Part shown: positions 8,803 to 17,995 of the stretch, piece after piece
Numbering within the stretch: the first letter of the stretch is position 1
Layout of the letters: the number at the start of each line of letters is the position of its first letter
Notes under the pieces: model-generated
The model's database searches: none
Seen by the model: the letters and a program-made list of their open reading frames with translations, nothing else
Told to the model about the DNA's origin: nothing
NCBI RefSeq assembly: GCF_001976065.1
Contig: NZ_MNAH01000008.1
Span: forward strand, 91,563-155,562
Source: Pseudomonas putida
GTDB lineage: Bacteria; Pseudomonadota; Gammaproteobacteria; Pseudomonadales; Pseudomonadaceae
Length of the DNA: 64,000 nt
Reading direction: 5' to 3'
Program-made: the position numbers and the translations under genes

Positions 8803-9813
8803 TTGTCCGCTCAAGTCATCGCGATTGACGCAATGGGCGGGGACTTCGGTCCCCGCAGCATTGTCCAGGCCAGCCTTGCTTGCCTGTCTGCCACACCCTC
8901 GCTGCACCTGACCCTCGTCGGTCAACCCTCCCTCCTTGAAGAATTGATCGCTGGCCAATCGGCTGTGGATCGCGCGCGCCTGTCGATTACTCCGGCGTCC
9001 GAAGTCATTGCCATGGACGAGAAGCCCGCCCAGGCCCTGCGCGGCAAACCCGATTCCTCGATGCGCGTGGCCCTCGAGTTGCTGCGCGACGGCAAGGTCC
9101 AGGCCTGTGTCAGTGCCGGTAATACCGGAGCGCTGATGGCGTTGTCGCGATTTGTGCTCAAGACCCTGCCGGGTATCGATCGGCCCGCCATGGTAGCGGC
9201 GATCCCGACGCAGAAAGGTTATTGCCAGTTACTCGACCTGGGCGCCAACGTCGATTGCAGTGCCGAACATTTGCTGCAGTTTGCAGTGATGGGTTCCGTC
9301 GCGGCGGAGACCCTGGGCATCGTGCGTCCGCGTGTGGCCTTGCTGAACATCGGCACCGAGGACATCAAGGGCAATCAGCAGGTCAAGCTGGCTGCAACCC
9401 TGTTGCAGAGTGCCCGTGGCATCAACTACATCGGTTTTGTCGAAGGGGACGGGTTGTACCGTGGCGAAGCGGACGTCGTGGTCTGCGATGGTTTCGTCGG
9501 CAACATCCTGCTCAAGTCCAGCGAGGGGCTGGCCACCATGATTGCCGGGCGCATCGAGGCGTTATTCAGGCAGAGCCTGCCGGCACGTATGGTCGGTGCC
9601 TTGGCCTTGCCACTGATGAAGCGTCTGCAGGCCGACCTGGCACCTGCACGACATAACGGTGCGAGCTTCCTCGGTTTGCAGGGCATTGTCGTAAAGAGTC
9701 ACGGTTCTGCAGGGGTCCAGGGCTTTCAAAGTGCCATTTCCCGTGCTCTGATCGAGATCCAGGAAAACCTGCCGGAACGCATCCACGGTCGTCTGGAGGA
9801 TTTGTTGCTTTAG
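8803..9813 (+). CDS. plsX: Phosphate acyltransferase PlsX
   Basis: Transfers acyl groups from acyl-ACP to phosphate, giving acyl-phosphate for PlsY and so starting phospholipid synthesis. The 336-residue protein opens with the family signature IAIDAMGGDFGP; the conserved SAGNTGALM and NIGTED stretches follow. The start is a TTG only 4 nt after rpmF, which suggests coupling; the next Met (in AMGGD) would cut the first strand. As in other Pseudomonas, fabH is not next to it and fabD follows directly after 125 nt. Confidence 0.96.
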   Translation: MSAQVIAIDAMGGDFGPRSIVQASLACLSATPSLHLTLVGQPSLLEELIAGQSAVDRARLSITPASEVIAMDEKPAQALRGKPDSSMRVALELLRDGKVQACVSAGNTGALMALSRFVLKTLPGIDRPAMVAAIPTQKGYCQLLDLGANVDCSAEHLLQFAVMGSVAAETLGIVRPRVALLNIGTEDIKGNQQVKLAATLLQSARGINYIGFVEGDGLYRGEADVVVCDGFVGNILLKSSEGLATMIAGRIEALFRQSLPARMVGALALPLMKRLQADLAPARHNGASFLGLQGIVVKSHGSAGVQGFQSAISRALIEIQENLPERIHGRLEDLLL

Positions 9814-9938
9814 GCGTTTTCGTCGGACAATGCTTAAATGTGACCGCTTGGGCCAATTGGCCATCCAACTGTCAGTTTCTTGCGTCCCCCGAGCGGGACG
9901 CCAATTCTCCGACGACCAGATCATTAGGGGCTTGTTAC

Positions 9939-10877
9939 ATGTCTGCTTCCCTCGCATTCGTCTTTCCGGGACAGGGTTCGCAGTCCCTCGGCATGCTGGC
10001 CGAGTTGGGCGCGCAACACCCGGTCGTCCTCGACACATTCAAAGAAGCTTCCGATGCCCTCGGTTACGACCTGTGGGCACTGACCCAGCAAGGGCCGGAA
10101 GAGCAACTCAACCAGACCGATAAAACCCAGCCGGCAATTCTGACCGCTTCGATCGCGCTGTGGCGTCTGTGGCTGGCTGAGGGCGGCGCGCGTCCGGCTT
10201 ATGTGGCCGGTCATAGCCTGGGCGAATACAGCGCTCTGGTAGCGGCTGGCAGCTTGAGCCTGGCGGACGCGGTGAAGCTCGTCGAGCGCCGTGGCCAACT
10301 GATGCAGGAAGCGGTGCCAGCCGGGCAGGGCGGCATGGCTGCCATTCTCGGCCTGGAAGACGCCGACGTACTGGCAGCCTGTGCCGAAGCCGCGCAGGGC
10401 GAAGTCGTCAGTGCGGTCAACTTCAACTCTCCGGGCCAAGTGGTCATCGCCGGTGCCAAGGCTGCGGTCGAGCGTGCCATCGAAGGCTGCAAGGCCCGTG
10501 GCGCCAAGCGCGCCATGCCGTTGCCGGTGAGCGTGCCGTCGCACTGCGAACTGATGCGCCCAGCGGCCGAGCGCTTCGCCGAATCGATCGCTGCGATCGA
10601 TTGGCAGGCCCCGCAGATCCCGGTTGTACAGAACGTCAGCGCCCAGGTGCCGGCGGATCTGGAAACGCTCAAGCGTGATCTGCTCGAGCAACTGTACAAG
10701 CCAGTACGCTGGGTAGAATCCGTGCAGACCCTGGCCGCCAAAGGCGCGACCAATCTGGTCGAATGCGGCCCGGGCAAAGTACTGGCCGGTCTGAACAAGC
10801 GCTGCGCCGAAGGCGTATCGACTTCCAATCTCAACACCCCAGACGCTTTCGCTGCCGCCCGTGCAGCGCTGGCCTGA
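9939..10877 (+). CDS. fabD: Malonyl-CoA:ACP transacylase
   Basis: Loads malonate onto ACP for fatty-acid elongation. The 312-residue protein starts at MSASLAFVFPGQGSQ, which places the FPGQGSQ motif at the usual distance; an upstream in-frame Met would add 33 unrelated residues. The nucleophile Ser93 is in GHSLGEYSAL and the catalytic His in VPSHCELM. It forms the start of a fabD-fabG pair (16 nt apart), with acpP and fabF further down. Confidence 0.96.
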   Translation: MSASLAFVFPGQGSQSLGMLAELGAQHPVVLDTFKEASDALGYDLWALTQQGPEEQLNQTDKTQPAILTASIALWRLWLAEGGARPAYVAGHSLGEYSALVAAGSLSLADAVKLVERRGQLMQEAVPAGQGGMAAILGLEDADVLAACAEAAQGEVVSAVNFNSPGQVVIAGAKAAVERAIEGCKARGAKRAMPLPVSVPSHCELMRPAAERFAESIAAIDWQAPQIPVVQNVSAQVPADLETLKRDLLEQLYKPVRWVESVQTLAAKGATNLVECGPGKVLAGLNKRCAEGVSTSNLNTPDAFAAARAALA

Positions 10878-10893
10878 ATCAGGAGAAGCTTGC

Positions 10894-11637
10894 ATGAGTC
10901 TGCAAGGTAAAGTTGCACTGGTCACCGGCGCGAGCCGCGGTATCGGCCAGGCCATCGCCCTGGAACTGGGTCGTCAGGGCGCCATCGTTGTCGGCACCGC
11001 GACCTCCGCCTCGGGTGCCGAGCGCATTGCCGCCACCCTGAAGGAAAACGGCATTCAGGGCACTGGCCTTGAGCTCAACGTCACCAGCGACGAGTCCGTG
11101 GCGGCTGTCCTGGCAAGCATCCAGGCGCAATTCGGTGCACCGGCGATCCTGGTCAACAATGCCGGCATCACCCGCGATAACCTGATGATGCGCATGAAAG
11201 ACGACGAGTGGCATGACGTGGTCGATACCAACCTGAACAGTCTGTTCCGCCTGTCCAAGGGGGTTTTGCGCGGTATGACCAAGGCTCGTTGGGGACGAAT
11301 TATCAGTATTGGCTCGGTAGTGGGTGCCATGGGCAACGCAGGCCAAGTAAACTACGCTGCCGCCAAGGCCGGCCTGGAAGGTTTCAGCCGCTCTCTGGCG
11401 CGTGAAGTCGGTTCGCGTTCGATTACGGTAAACTCGGTGACCCCTGGGTTCATCGATACCGATATGACCCGCGAACTGCCCGAGGCACAGCGTGAAGCCT
11501 TGCAGACGCAGATTCCGCTGGGTCGTCTGGGGCAAGCTCAAGAGATCGCGTCTGTGGTCGCTTTTCTTGCGTCGGACGGTGCGGCTTACGTTACTGGGGC
11601 TACAATCCCGGTGAACGGCGGGATGTACATGAGTTAA
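10894..11637 (+). CDS. fabG: 3-oxoacyl-ACP reductase
   Basis: NADPH-dependent reductase of 3-oxoacyl-ACP. The 247-residue SDR carries the cofactor motif TGASRGIG (12-18), the NNAG motif, the catalytic Ser in ISIGSVVG, and Tyr/Lys in NYAAAKAG. The start at MSLQGKVALVTG is supported by AGGAGA upstream and by family alignment. The C-terminus PVNGGMYMS is typical. acpP follows after 191 nt with its own leader. Confidence 0.97.
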   Translation: MSLQGKVALVTGASRGIGQAIALELGRQGAIVVGTATSASGAERIAATLKENGIQGTGLELNVTSDESVAAVLASIQAQFGAPAILVNNAGITRDNLMMRMKDDEWHDVVDTNLNSLFRLSKGVLRGMTKARWGRIISIGSVVGAMGNAGQVNYAAAKAGLEGFSRSLAREVGSRSITVNSVTPGFIDTDMTRELPEAQREALQTQIPLGRLGQAQEIASVVAFLASDGAAYVTGATIPVNGGMYMS

Positions 11638-11807
11638 ATGTGACGGATCGTTTCAAAAAAATGTCATACGAGCTGTCTAAAATCCGTTATAAAGCTGCAA
11701 TCTATTTATAGGCAGCGGGTCACCGGGTTTGAGGAGTGAAGCTTTCAGTTGAAAAGCTGAAAAGTCTTTCTATACACTTACCCACTGGCCAGCTGCCTGA
11801 ATTTGTC

Positions 11808-11825
11808 CATTAGGAGTGAAAACAA
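11808..11825 (+). promoter_or_regulatory. acpP ribosome-binding region complementary to sRNA RgsA
   Basis: The 18 nt CCATTAGGAGTGAAACAA directly before acpP contain its Shine-Dalgarno AGGAG. They match 17 of 18 positions of the strand opposite RgsA at 18036-18053. The one difference (G for A) would form a G-U pair with the RNA, so a continuous 18-bp duplex covering the ribosome-binding site is possible. Repression of acpP by RgsA has been reported in P. aeruginosa, to my knowledge. Confidence 0.7.
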
Positions 11826-11828
11826 GGT

Positions 11829-12065
11829 ATGAGCACCATCGAAGAGCGCGTCAAGAAAATCGTTGCCGAGCAACTGGGCGTTAAAGAAGAAGAAGTTGTC
11901 AACACTGCTTCCTTCGTTGAAGACCTGGGTGCTGACTCCCTTGACACCGTTGAGCTGGTGATGGCTCTGGAAGAGGAATTCGAGACCGAAATCCCTGACG
12001 AAGAAGCTGAGAAGATCACTACTGTACAAGCTGCAATCGACTACGTTACCAGCCACCAGGCGTAA
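11829..12065 (+). CDS. acpP: Acyl carrier protein
   Basis: The 78-residue acidic carrier protein of fatty-acid synthesis. The 4'-phosphopantetheine attachment site is Ser37 in GADSLDTVEL. It is preceded by its own leader of 191 nt (11638-11828) and followed by a strong terminator, so it can be expressed far above its neighbours. A GAGCACCATC start and the motif EEEFETEIPDEEAEKI are standard for Pseudomonas AcpP. Confidence 0.99.
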   Translation: MSTIEERVKKIVAEQLGVKEEEVVNTASFVEDLGADSLDTVELVMALEEEFETEIPDEEAEKITTVQAAIDYVTSHQA

Positions 12066-12094
12066 TAGTTTGTAATCGTTGCTCGCTGTCATGG

Positions 12095-12131
12095 AAAAAC
12101 CGCACTGCCATCATGGCGTGCGGTTTTTTCT
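12095..12131 (+). terminator. Rho-independent terminator after acpP
   Basis: The stem ACCGCA-TGCC / GGC-TGCGGT is followed by six T residues. It separates the highly expressed acpP from fabF. Confidence 0.85.
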
Positions 12132-12174
12132 TTAGGCCTGATGCAAAGTCGTCATTTGAAAAAAGGAGAGTGCT

Positions 12175-13419
12175 GTGTCGCGTAGACGCGTCGTAGTCAC
12201 CGGTATGGGTATGTTGTCGCCACTGGGCACGGATGTGCCGAGCAGCTGGCAGGGCATTCTGGCTGGCCGCAGTGGCATTGGTCTGATCGAACACACCGAC
12301 CTTTCTGCCTATTCCACCCGTTTTGGCGGCTCGGTAAAGGGCTTCAATGTCGAGGAATACCTGTCGCTCAAGGAAGCGCGCAAGCTCGACCTGTTCATTC
12401 AGTACGGTCTGGCCGCAGGTTTTCAGGCAGTGCGCAATGCCGGCCTGGAAGTGACCGACGCCAATCGCGAGCGCATTGGCGTGGCCATGGGTTCGGGTAT
12501 CGGTGGACTGACCAACATCGAAGAAACCAGTCGCACCTTGCATGAGACCGGCCCGCGACGGATTTCTCCGTTCTTCGTGCCTGGTTCCATCATCAACATG
12601 ATTTCCGGCTTCCTGTCCATCCACCTCGGGGCACAGGGGCCTAACTACGCCATCGCCACGGCGTGTACTACCGGTACGCACTGCATCGGCATGGCTGCAC
12701 GCAACATCATGTACGACGAAGCCGACGTGATGATCGCCGGCGGCGCCGAAATGGCCGCCTGCGGCCTGGGTATGGGCGGTTTTGGTGCCTCCCGCGCACT
12801 GTCGACCCGCAACGACGAGCCGACCCGCGCCAGTCGTCCATGGGACAAGGGCCGTGATGGCTTCGTATTGTCCAATGGCGCCGGTGCACTGGTTCTTGAA
12901 GAACTGGAACACGCCAAGGCCCGTGGCGCGACCATCTATGCCGAACTGATCGGTTTCGGTACCAGTGGCGACGCTTACCACATGACTTCGCCACCCGCCG
13001 ACGGTGCCGGTGCTGCTCGCTGCATTACCAATGCGCTGCGTGACGCCAGAATCAATGGCGATCAAGTGCAGTACATCAATGCCCACGGCACCTCGACGCC
13101 GGCGGGTGACCTCGCCGAGGTCAATGCGATCAAGTCGGTGTTCGGCGAGCACGCCTACAAGATGGCCGTCAGTTCGACCAAGTCGATGACCGGGCACTTG
13201 CTGGGTGCGGCGGGCGCGGTCGAAGCCATCTTCAGCGTGTTGGCAATCAACAGCCAGGTGGCGCCACCGACCATCAACCTCGATGAGCCGGACGAAGGCT
13301 GCGATCTCGACTTCGTGCCGCACACAGCGCGCAACATGGATATCGATGTGGTCCTGTCCAACTCCTTCGGTTTTGGCGGTACCAACGGCTCGCTGGTGTT
13401 CCGCCGGTTTGCAGGCTGA
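12175..13419 (+). CDS. fabF: 3-oxoacyl-ACP synthase II
   Basis: Elongating condensing enzyme of fatty-acid synthesis, able to extend C16:1. The 414-residue protein has the thiolase fold with nucleophile Cys164 in TACTTGTH and the two active-site histidines in NAHGTSTPAGD and GHLLGAAGAVE. It starts with GTG after AAAAAAGGAGAG. Its stop overlaps the pabC start by one base (TGATG), implying coupling of fatty-acid and folate genes as in other gammaproteobacteria. Confidence 0.97.
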   Translation: MSRRRVVVTGMGMLSPLGTDVPSSWQGILAGRSGIGLIEHTDLSAYSTRFGGSVKGFNVEEYLSLKEARKLDLFIQYGLAAGFQAVRNAGLEVTDANRERIGVAMGSGIGGLTNIEETSRTLHETGPRRISPFFVPGSIINMISGFLSIHLGAQGPNYAIATACTTGTHCIGMAARNIMYDEADVMIAGGAEMAACGLGMGGFGASRALSTRNDEPTRASRPWDKGRDGFVLSNGAGALVLEELEHAKARGATIYAELIGFGTSGDAYHMTSPPADGAGAARCITNALRDARINGDQVQYINAHGTSTPAGDLAEVNAIKSVFGEHAYKMAVSSTKSMTGHLLGAAGAVEAIFSVLAINSQVAPPTINLDEPDEGCDLDFVPHTARNMDIDVVLSNSFGFGGTNGSLVFRRFAG

Positions 13420-14234
13420 TGGACAGCTGGGTCGACGGTCAGCCGGCTGACGCATTGTCGCTGAAGGATCGCGGCCTGGCCTATGGCGACGGTCTGTTCG
13501 AGACCATCGCCGTGCGCAATGGGCAACCGCTGTTGCTGGACCGGCATTTGTCGCGTCTGGCACAGGGTTGCTCGCGCCTGGCAATCTACGTCGACCCCGA
13601 GCAGATCCACAACGAGCTGCTGGCCTACGCGAATGCTTTGGGCGAGGGCGTGCTCAAGCTCATCGTGACCCGTGGCGATGGCCTGCGCGGTTATGCGCCT
13701 GATCCCAAGGCCCACGCCCGGCGCATCCTGCAGGGTAATCCTGCCGCTGCCTATCCTGCTCTCCATGGCGAGCAGGGCGTGCGTCTGTTCCCTTGCACCA
13801 CGCGACTTTCCAGGCAGCCGCTGCTGGCAGGGCTCAAGCACCTCAATCGCCTTGAGCAGGTCATTGCCCGCGCCGAATGGCAAGACACCGAGCACGCCGA
13901 AGGCTTGATGCTCGATCAGGCCGGTCGGGTGGTCGAGGGTGTGTTCAGCAACCTGTTCCTGGTGCGCAATGGCGTGCTGGTCACCGCCGATCTCAAGCGT
14001 TGCGGCGTGGCAGGGGTGATGCGAGCCGAATTATTGTTTCAAGCCGAGTCGTTGGGTATTCCCACGCAAATCACCGATATCCCTCTCGAACAGCTGCAGT
14101 GGGCCGATGAAGTCTTTGTCTGCAACAGCGTGTATGGCATTTGGCCGGTGCGCGCCTATGCAGCACTGAGCTGGCCGGTTGGGCCGCTCACCCGTAAACT
14201 CCAAACCATTGCCCGCGCGCTACTGGATGCTTGA
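13419..14234 (+). CDS. pabC: Aminodeoxychorismate lyase
   Basis: PLP enzyme that releases pyruvate from 4-amino-4-deoxychorismate to give p-aminobenzoate for folate. The 271-residue class IV aminotransferase-fold protein has the PLP lysine at Lys140 in LKHLNRLEQV and the typical GLAYGDGLFET start region and EGVFSNLF motif. It lies between fabF (1-nt overlap) and mltG (3-nt gap), the standard location. Confidence 0.94.
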   Translation: MDSWVDGQPADALSLKDRGLAYGDGLFETIAVRNGQPLLLDRHLSRLAQGCSRLAIYVDPEQIHNELLAYANALGEGVLKLIVTRGDGLRGYAPDPKAHARRILQGNPAAAYPALHGEQGVRLFPCTTRLSRQPLLAGLKHLNRLEQVIARAEWQDTEHAEGLMLDQAGRVVEGVFSNLFLVRNGVLVTADLKRCGVAGVMRAELLFQAESLGIPTQITDIPLEQLQWADEVFVCNSVYGIWPVRAYAALSWPVGPLTRKLQTIARALLDA

Positions 14235-14237
14235 TAC

Positions 14238-15497
14238 GTGAGACGTAAACTCTTGCTGCTGCTGGAAACCGGACTGGTTCTGGCGGGGCTGACGTTAGGT
14301 GCTTCTGCCTGGAAAATTCATTCGGCACTGGTGCAACCGCTGAATATCACACAGGAAGAACTGCTTGAGGTGCCCAAGGGCACCACCCCGAACCGCACTT
14401 TCCTGCGCATGGAAGCCGATGGCGTCATCAAGGACGCCTTCTGGCTGCGCGTCTATTGGCGTTTCAATTTGCCTAAACAGCCGCTGCACAGCGGTGAGTA
14501 CCGCATGACGCCCGGCATGACCGTCGAAGGCCTGATCGACCTGTGGAAGCGCGGGGAAATGGTGCAGTACAGCCTGACCCTGGTCGAAGGCTGGAATTTC
14601 CACCAGGTCCGTGCGGCCCTGGCCAAGGAAGAAAAACTTGAGCAAACCCTGAACGGTTTGAGCGACAGTCAGGTCATGGACAAGATAGGTCATGGCGGGA
14701 TTTTTCCTGAAGGGCGATTCTTTCCCGACACTTACCGCTTCGTACGGGGCATGACCGACACCGAGCTGCTGAAAACCGCTTACGACCGCCTCGACGAAGT
14801 GCTGGCCAAGGAGTGGAACCAGCGCGCAGCCGACCTGCCTTATTCCGGGCCCTATCAAGCCCTGATCATGGCCTCGCTGGTGGAGAAGGAAACTGGTGTG
14901 CCGCAGGAACGTGGGCAGATAGCCGGCGTGTTTGTGCGGCGCATGGCGATCGGCATGTTGCTGCAAACAGACCCGACGGTGATCTATGGCCTGGGTGACC
15001 GTTACAACGGCAAGCTGACCCGCGCCCACCTCAAGGAAGCGACTCCCTACAACACCTACATGATTGCCGGCCTGCCGCCGACCCCGATTGCCATGGTCGG
15101 CCGTGAAGCCATCCACGCGGCACTCAATCCTGTGGAAGGCACCAGCCTTTACTTCGTGGCGCGCGGCGATGGCAGCCATGTGTTCTCCGATGACCTGGAC
15201 GCGCACAACAACGCCGTGCGAGAGTTCCAGCTCAAGCGTCGTGCCGATTACCGCTCCAGTCCGGCACCGGTGAGCACGCCAGAAACGCCCGAAACACCGG
15301 ATACCCAGGCACAGCAAACCGAGACGGCGCAACCCGAGGCTAGCGATGCTCCCGAGGGCCAGCCCCCGGTCCCGGCGGCTTCGCCCGACCCGGCGCCCGA
15401 GACGGCACCTGCAGTGCCAGAGCAAGAACCAGCGCCTGAAGCTGCACCGGATCCGCAACCAGGACCGAATGCTACAGCACCGCAAAGCACGCAATGA
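14238..15497 (+). CDS. mltG: Endolytic murein transglycosylase MltG
   Basis: Inner-membrane enzyme that cuts nascent glycan strands and sets their length. The product has 419 residues: one N-terminal membrane helix (about 5-24), a LysM-like part and the YceG domain, with the catalytic Glu218 in SLVEKETG and the PTPIAMVG segment. The last roughly 75 residues are a Pro/Glu/Ala/Thr-rich tail absent from E. coli MltG, which ends near 340. The tail is low complexity and may be a linker to other cell-wall proteins. The start is a GTG 3 nt after pabC. Confidence 0.93.
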   Translation: MRRKLLLLLETGLVLAGLTLGASAWKIHSALVQPLNITQEELLEVPKGTTPNRTFLRMEADGVIKDAFWLRVYWRFNLPKQPLHSGEYRMTPGMTVEGLIDLWKRGEMVQYSLTLVEGWNFHQVRAALAKEEKLEQTLNGLSDSQVMDKIGHGGIFPEGRFFPDTYRFVRGMTDTELLKTAYDRLDEVLAKEWNQRAADLPYSGPYQALIMASLVEKETGVPQERGQIAGVFVRRMAIGMLLQTDPTVIYGLGDRYNGKLTRAHLKEATPYNTYMIAGLPPTPIAMVGREAIHAALNPVEGTSLYFVARGDGSHVFSDDLDAHNNAVREFQLKRRADYRSSPAPVSTPETPETPDTQAQQTETAQPEASDAPEGQPPVPAASPDPAPETAPAVPEQEPAPEAAPDPQPGPNATAPQSTQ

Positions 15498-15516
15498 ATC
15501 TGACTAAGGACTGCCT

Positions 15517-16149
15517 GTGACTGGCTTGTTTATTACGCTGGAAGGCCCGGAAGGTGCCGGCAAGAGCACCAATCGCGAATACCTGGCCGAGCGCCTGCGC
15601 GCTGCCGGTATCGAGGTGGTGCTGACCCGCGAACCGGGTGGTACGCCACTGGCCGAACGCATCCGCGAAGTGCTGTTGGCGCCGGTCGATGAAGTCATGA
15701 ATCCGGACACCGAGTTGTTGCTGGTGTTCGCCGCGCGTGCCCAGCACCTGGCCGAAGTCATTCGTCCGGCGCTGGCCCGTGGTGCGGTGGTGTTGTGTGA
15801 TCGTTTCACCGATTCCACCTATGCCTATCAGGGCGGAGGCCGCGGCCTGTCCCTGGAACGTATCGCGGCGCTGGAAAACTTTGTCCAGGGCGACCTGCGA
15901 CCCGACCTGACGCTGATCTTCGACCTGCCGGTGGAAGTGGGCCTGGCGCGCGCCAGTGCCCGCGGGCGCCTGGATCGCTTTGAGCTGGAAGGCCGGACCT
16001 TTTTCGATGCCGTGCGCGGTGCTTTCCTAAAGCGCGCGGCAGAACAGCCTGCGCGTTACGTGCTGATCGACGCCGCACAGCCGTTGGCGCAGGTCCAGCA
16101 ATCCCTGGATGCCTTGCTGCCACGCCTGTTGGAGTTGAGCCGTGGCTGA
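15517..16149 (+). CDS. tmk: Thymidylate kinase
   Basis: Phosphorylates dTMP to dTDP. The 210-residue protein has the P-loop EGPEGAGKST at its N-terminus, the DRFTDSTYAYQGGGRG motif and the lid stretch RGRLDRFE. It starts with GTG and overlaps holB by 8 nt. The operon position between mltG and holB is conserved. Confidence 0.97.
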   Translation: MTGLFITLEGPEGAGKSTNREYLAERLRAAGIEVVLTREPGGTPLAERIREVLLAPVDEVMNPDTELLLVFAARAQHLAEVIRPALARGAVVLCDRFTDSTYAYQGGGRGLSLERIAALENFVQGDLRPDLTLIFDLPVEVGLARASARGRLDRFELEGRTFFDAVRGAFLKRAAEQPARYVLIDAAQPLAQVQQSLDALLPRLLELSRG

Positions 16150-17128
16150 AGCCTACCCGTGGCAGGACAGTCTCTGGCAGCAGCTGGCCGGTCGTGCGCA
16201 ACACGCCCATGCCTATCTGCTGCATGGCCCGGCCGGGATCGGCAAGCGGGCGTTGGCCGAACGCCTGATGGCCAGCCTGCTGTGCCAGCGTCCGACCGCG
16301 CAGGGCGCTTGTGGCGAATGCAAATCGTGCCTGTTGCTCAAGGCCGGCAGTCATCCCGACAACTACATCCTGGAGCCGGAGGAAGCCGACAAGGCGATCA
16401 AGGTCGACCAGGTGCGCGACCTGGTCAGTTTCGTGGTGCAGACCGCACAGTTGGGTGGACGCAAGGTGGTGCTGATCGAGCCGGTCGAGTCGATGAACAT
16501 CAACGCCGCCAACGCTTTGCTCAAAAGCCTCGAGGAGCCGTCCGGCGACACCGTGTTGCTGTTGGTCAGCCACCAGCCCAGCCGTCTGTTGCCGACCATC
16601 AAGAGCCGCTGCGTGCAACAAGCCTGCCCGCTGCCGGGCGAGGCCATGAGCCTGGACTGGCTGGCCAAGGCCTTGCCGGAGTGTTCGCAGGAAGAACGCA
16701 TCGAATTGCTGACCCTGGCCGCCGGTTCGCCGCTGGCCGCCGTCAACCTGCAGGCCCAGGGCGTGCGTGAGCAGCGCGCGCAAGTGGTCGATGGGGTGAA
16801 GAAATTGCTCAAGCAGCAACAATCGCCGACACAGCTGGCTGAGGGCTGGAATGCGATTCCGTTGTTGCTGCTGTTCGACTGGTTCTGTGATTGGTCGAGC
16901 CTGATCCTGCGCTATCAGCTGACCCAGGATGAAGAAGGCCTGGGGCTGATGGACATGCGCAAGGTGATTCAGTACCTGGCGCAAAAAACCACTCAGGATA
17001 AGGTCCTGAACATCCAGGACTGGATCCTTGCCCAACGCCAGAAAGTGTTGAGCAAAGCCAACCTCAACCGGGTGCTTTTGCTGGAAGCGCTGCTGGTGCA
17101 ATGGGCGACTTTGCCTACCCAGAGATAA
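16142..17128 (+). CDS. holB: DNA polymerase III subunit delta prime
   Basis: Clamp-loader subunit of the replicase. The 328-residue AAA+ protein has a degenerate P-loop region GPAGIGKRALA, the zinc-binding cysteines in CGECKSC, and the SRC motif in IKSRC. It begins with GTG within tmk. In P. aeruginosa pilZ follows; here tatD begins only 72 nt downstream and no pilZ is present. Confidence 0.94.
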   Translation: MAEAYPWQDSLWQQLAGRAQHAHAYLLHGPAGIGKRALAERLMASLLCQRPTAQGACGECKSCLLLKAGSHPDNYILEPEEADKAIKVDQVRDLVSFVVQTAQLGGRKVVLIEPVESMNINAANALLKSLEEPSGDTVLLLVSHQPSRLLPTIKSRCVQQACPLPGEAMSLDWLAKALPECSQEERIELLTLAAGSPLAAVNLQAQGVREQRAQVVDGVKKLLKQQQSPTQLAEGWNAIPLLLLFDWFCDWSSLILRYQLTQDEEGLGLMDMRKVIQYLAQKTTQDKVLNIQDWILAQRQKVLSKANLNRVLLLEALLVQWATLPTQR

Positions 17129-17200
17129 CCCTCTGCGCCTAAACTCCAAGTCACAGGCAATCCGACTGTCCCACTCATACGATGTAGTTGCAGCCCATTT

Positions 17201-17986
17201 ATGCTCGTAGATTCCCATTGTCACCTTGATCGCCTCGACCTCGCCGCCCATGACGGCTCGCTGGATGCCGCCCTGGAGGCGGCCCGCCAGCGTGGGGTAG
17301 GGCACTTTCTGTGTATCGGTGTCAGCGCCGACAACGCGGCCGATGTCAAAGCCCTGGCCGAGCGCTACGACGATGTCGATTGCTCGGTCGGCGTGCATCC
17401 GCTGGACGTGCAGCCGGGTGCGGCGCCTGCGCTGGATTGGCTGTTGCACGAGCTCAACCATCCGCGCGTGGTGGCGATCGGTGAAACCGGCCTGGATTAT
17501 CACTACGAACCGGAAGCGGCAGCGTTGCAGCAGCAATCCTTCAGGTTGCACCTGCAAGCGGCCCAGCAGACCGGCAAGCCGGTGATCATCCATACCCGCG
17601 GTGCCCGCGCCGATACCTTGAACCTGCTGCGTGAAGCGGCGCTGCCCCAGGCGGGCGTACTGCACTGTTTCACCGAAGACTGGGACATGGCGAAAGCCGC
17701 GCTGGACATGGGTTACTACATTTCCCTGTCCGGGATTGTCACATTCCGCAATGCCGACGCATTGCGCGACGTGGCGAGCAAGGTGCCAGCCGACCGTTTG
17801 CTGGTGGAAACCGACTCACCGTACCTGGCGCCGATCCCGTATCGCGGCAAGCCGAACCTGCCGCAGTACGTTCGTGAAGTAGCGGAATTTCTGGCAATGT
17901 TGCGGGGTGAGGCTTACGAGCGATTTGCCGAGCAGACCACCGAGAACTTCAAGCGATTGTTCCCGTTGGCGCATGTGAAAGGTTAA
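17201..17986 (+). CDS. TatD family metal-dependent DNase (YcfH type)
   Basis: A 261-residue TIM-barrel hydrolase of the TatD/YcfH family, a putative 3'-5' exonuclease. Metal ligands are visible as SHCHLD near the N-terminus, GETGLDYHY, the H of IIHTRGA, HCFTEDW and the Asp of ETDSPYLAP. The length and motifs are complete. The ATG lacks a strong ribosome-binding site, which fits a recent rearrangement upstream, where pilZ would normally lie. Confidence 0.92.
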   Translation: MLVDSHCHLDRLDLAAHDGSLDAALEAARQRGVGHFLCIGVSADNAADVKALAERYDDVDCSVGVHPLDVQPGAAPALDWLLHELNHPRVVAIGETGLDYHYEPEAAALQQQSFRLHLQAAQQTGKPVIIHTRGARADTLNLLREAALPQAGVLHCFTEDWDMAKAALDMGYYISLSGIVTFRNADALRDVASKVPADRLLVETDSPYLAPIPYRGKPNLPQYVREVAEFLAMLRGEAYERFAEQTTENFKRLFPLAHVKG

Positions 17987-17995
17987 ATCGCAGGC

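Noticed and set aside
9814..9938. Extended N-terminus for FabD from 9840
   Set aside because: The 33 extra residues have no resemblance to FabD, whose conserved FPGQGSQ start fits the ATG at 9939.
17129..17200. A hidden or truncated pilZ
   Set aside because: All frames of these 72 nt were inspected and none resembles the PilZ protein; the gene is absent, not broken.
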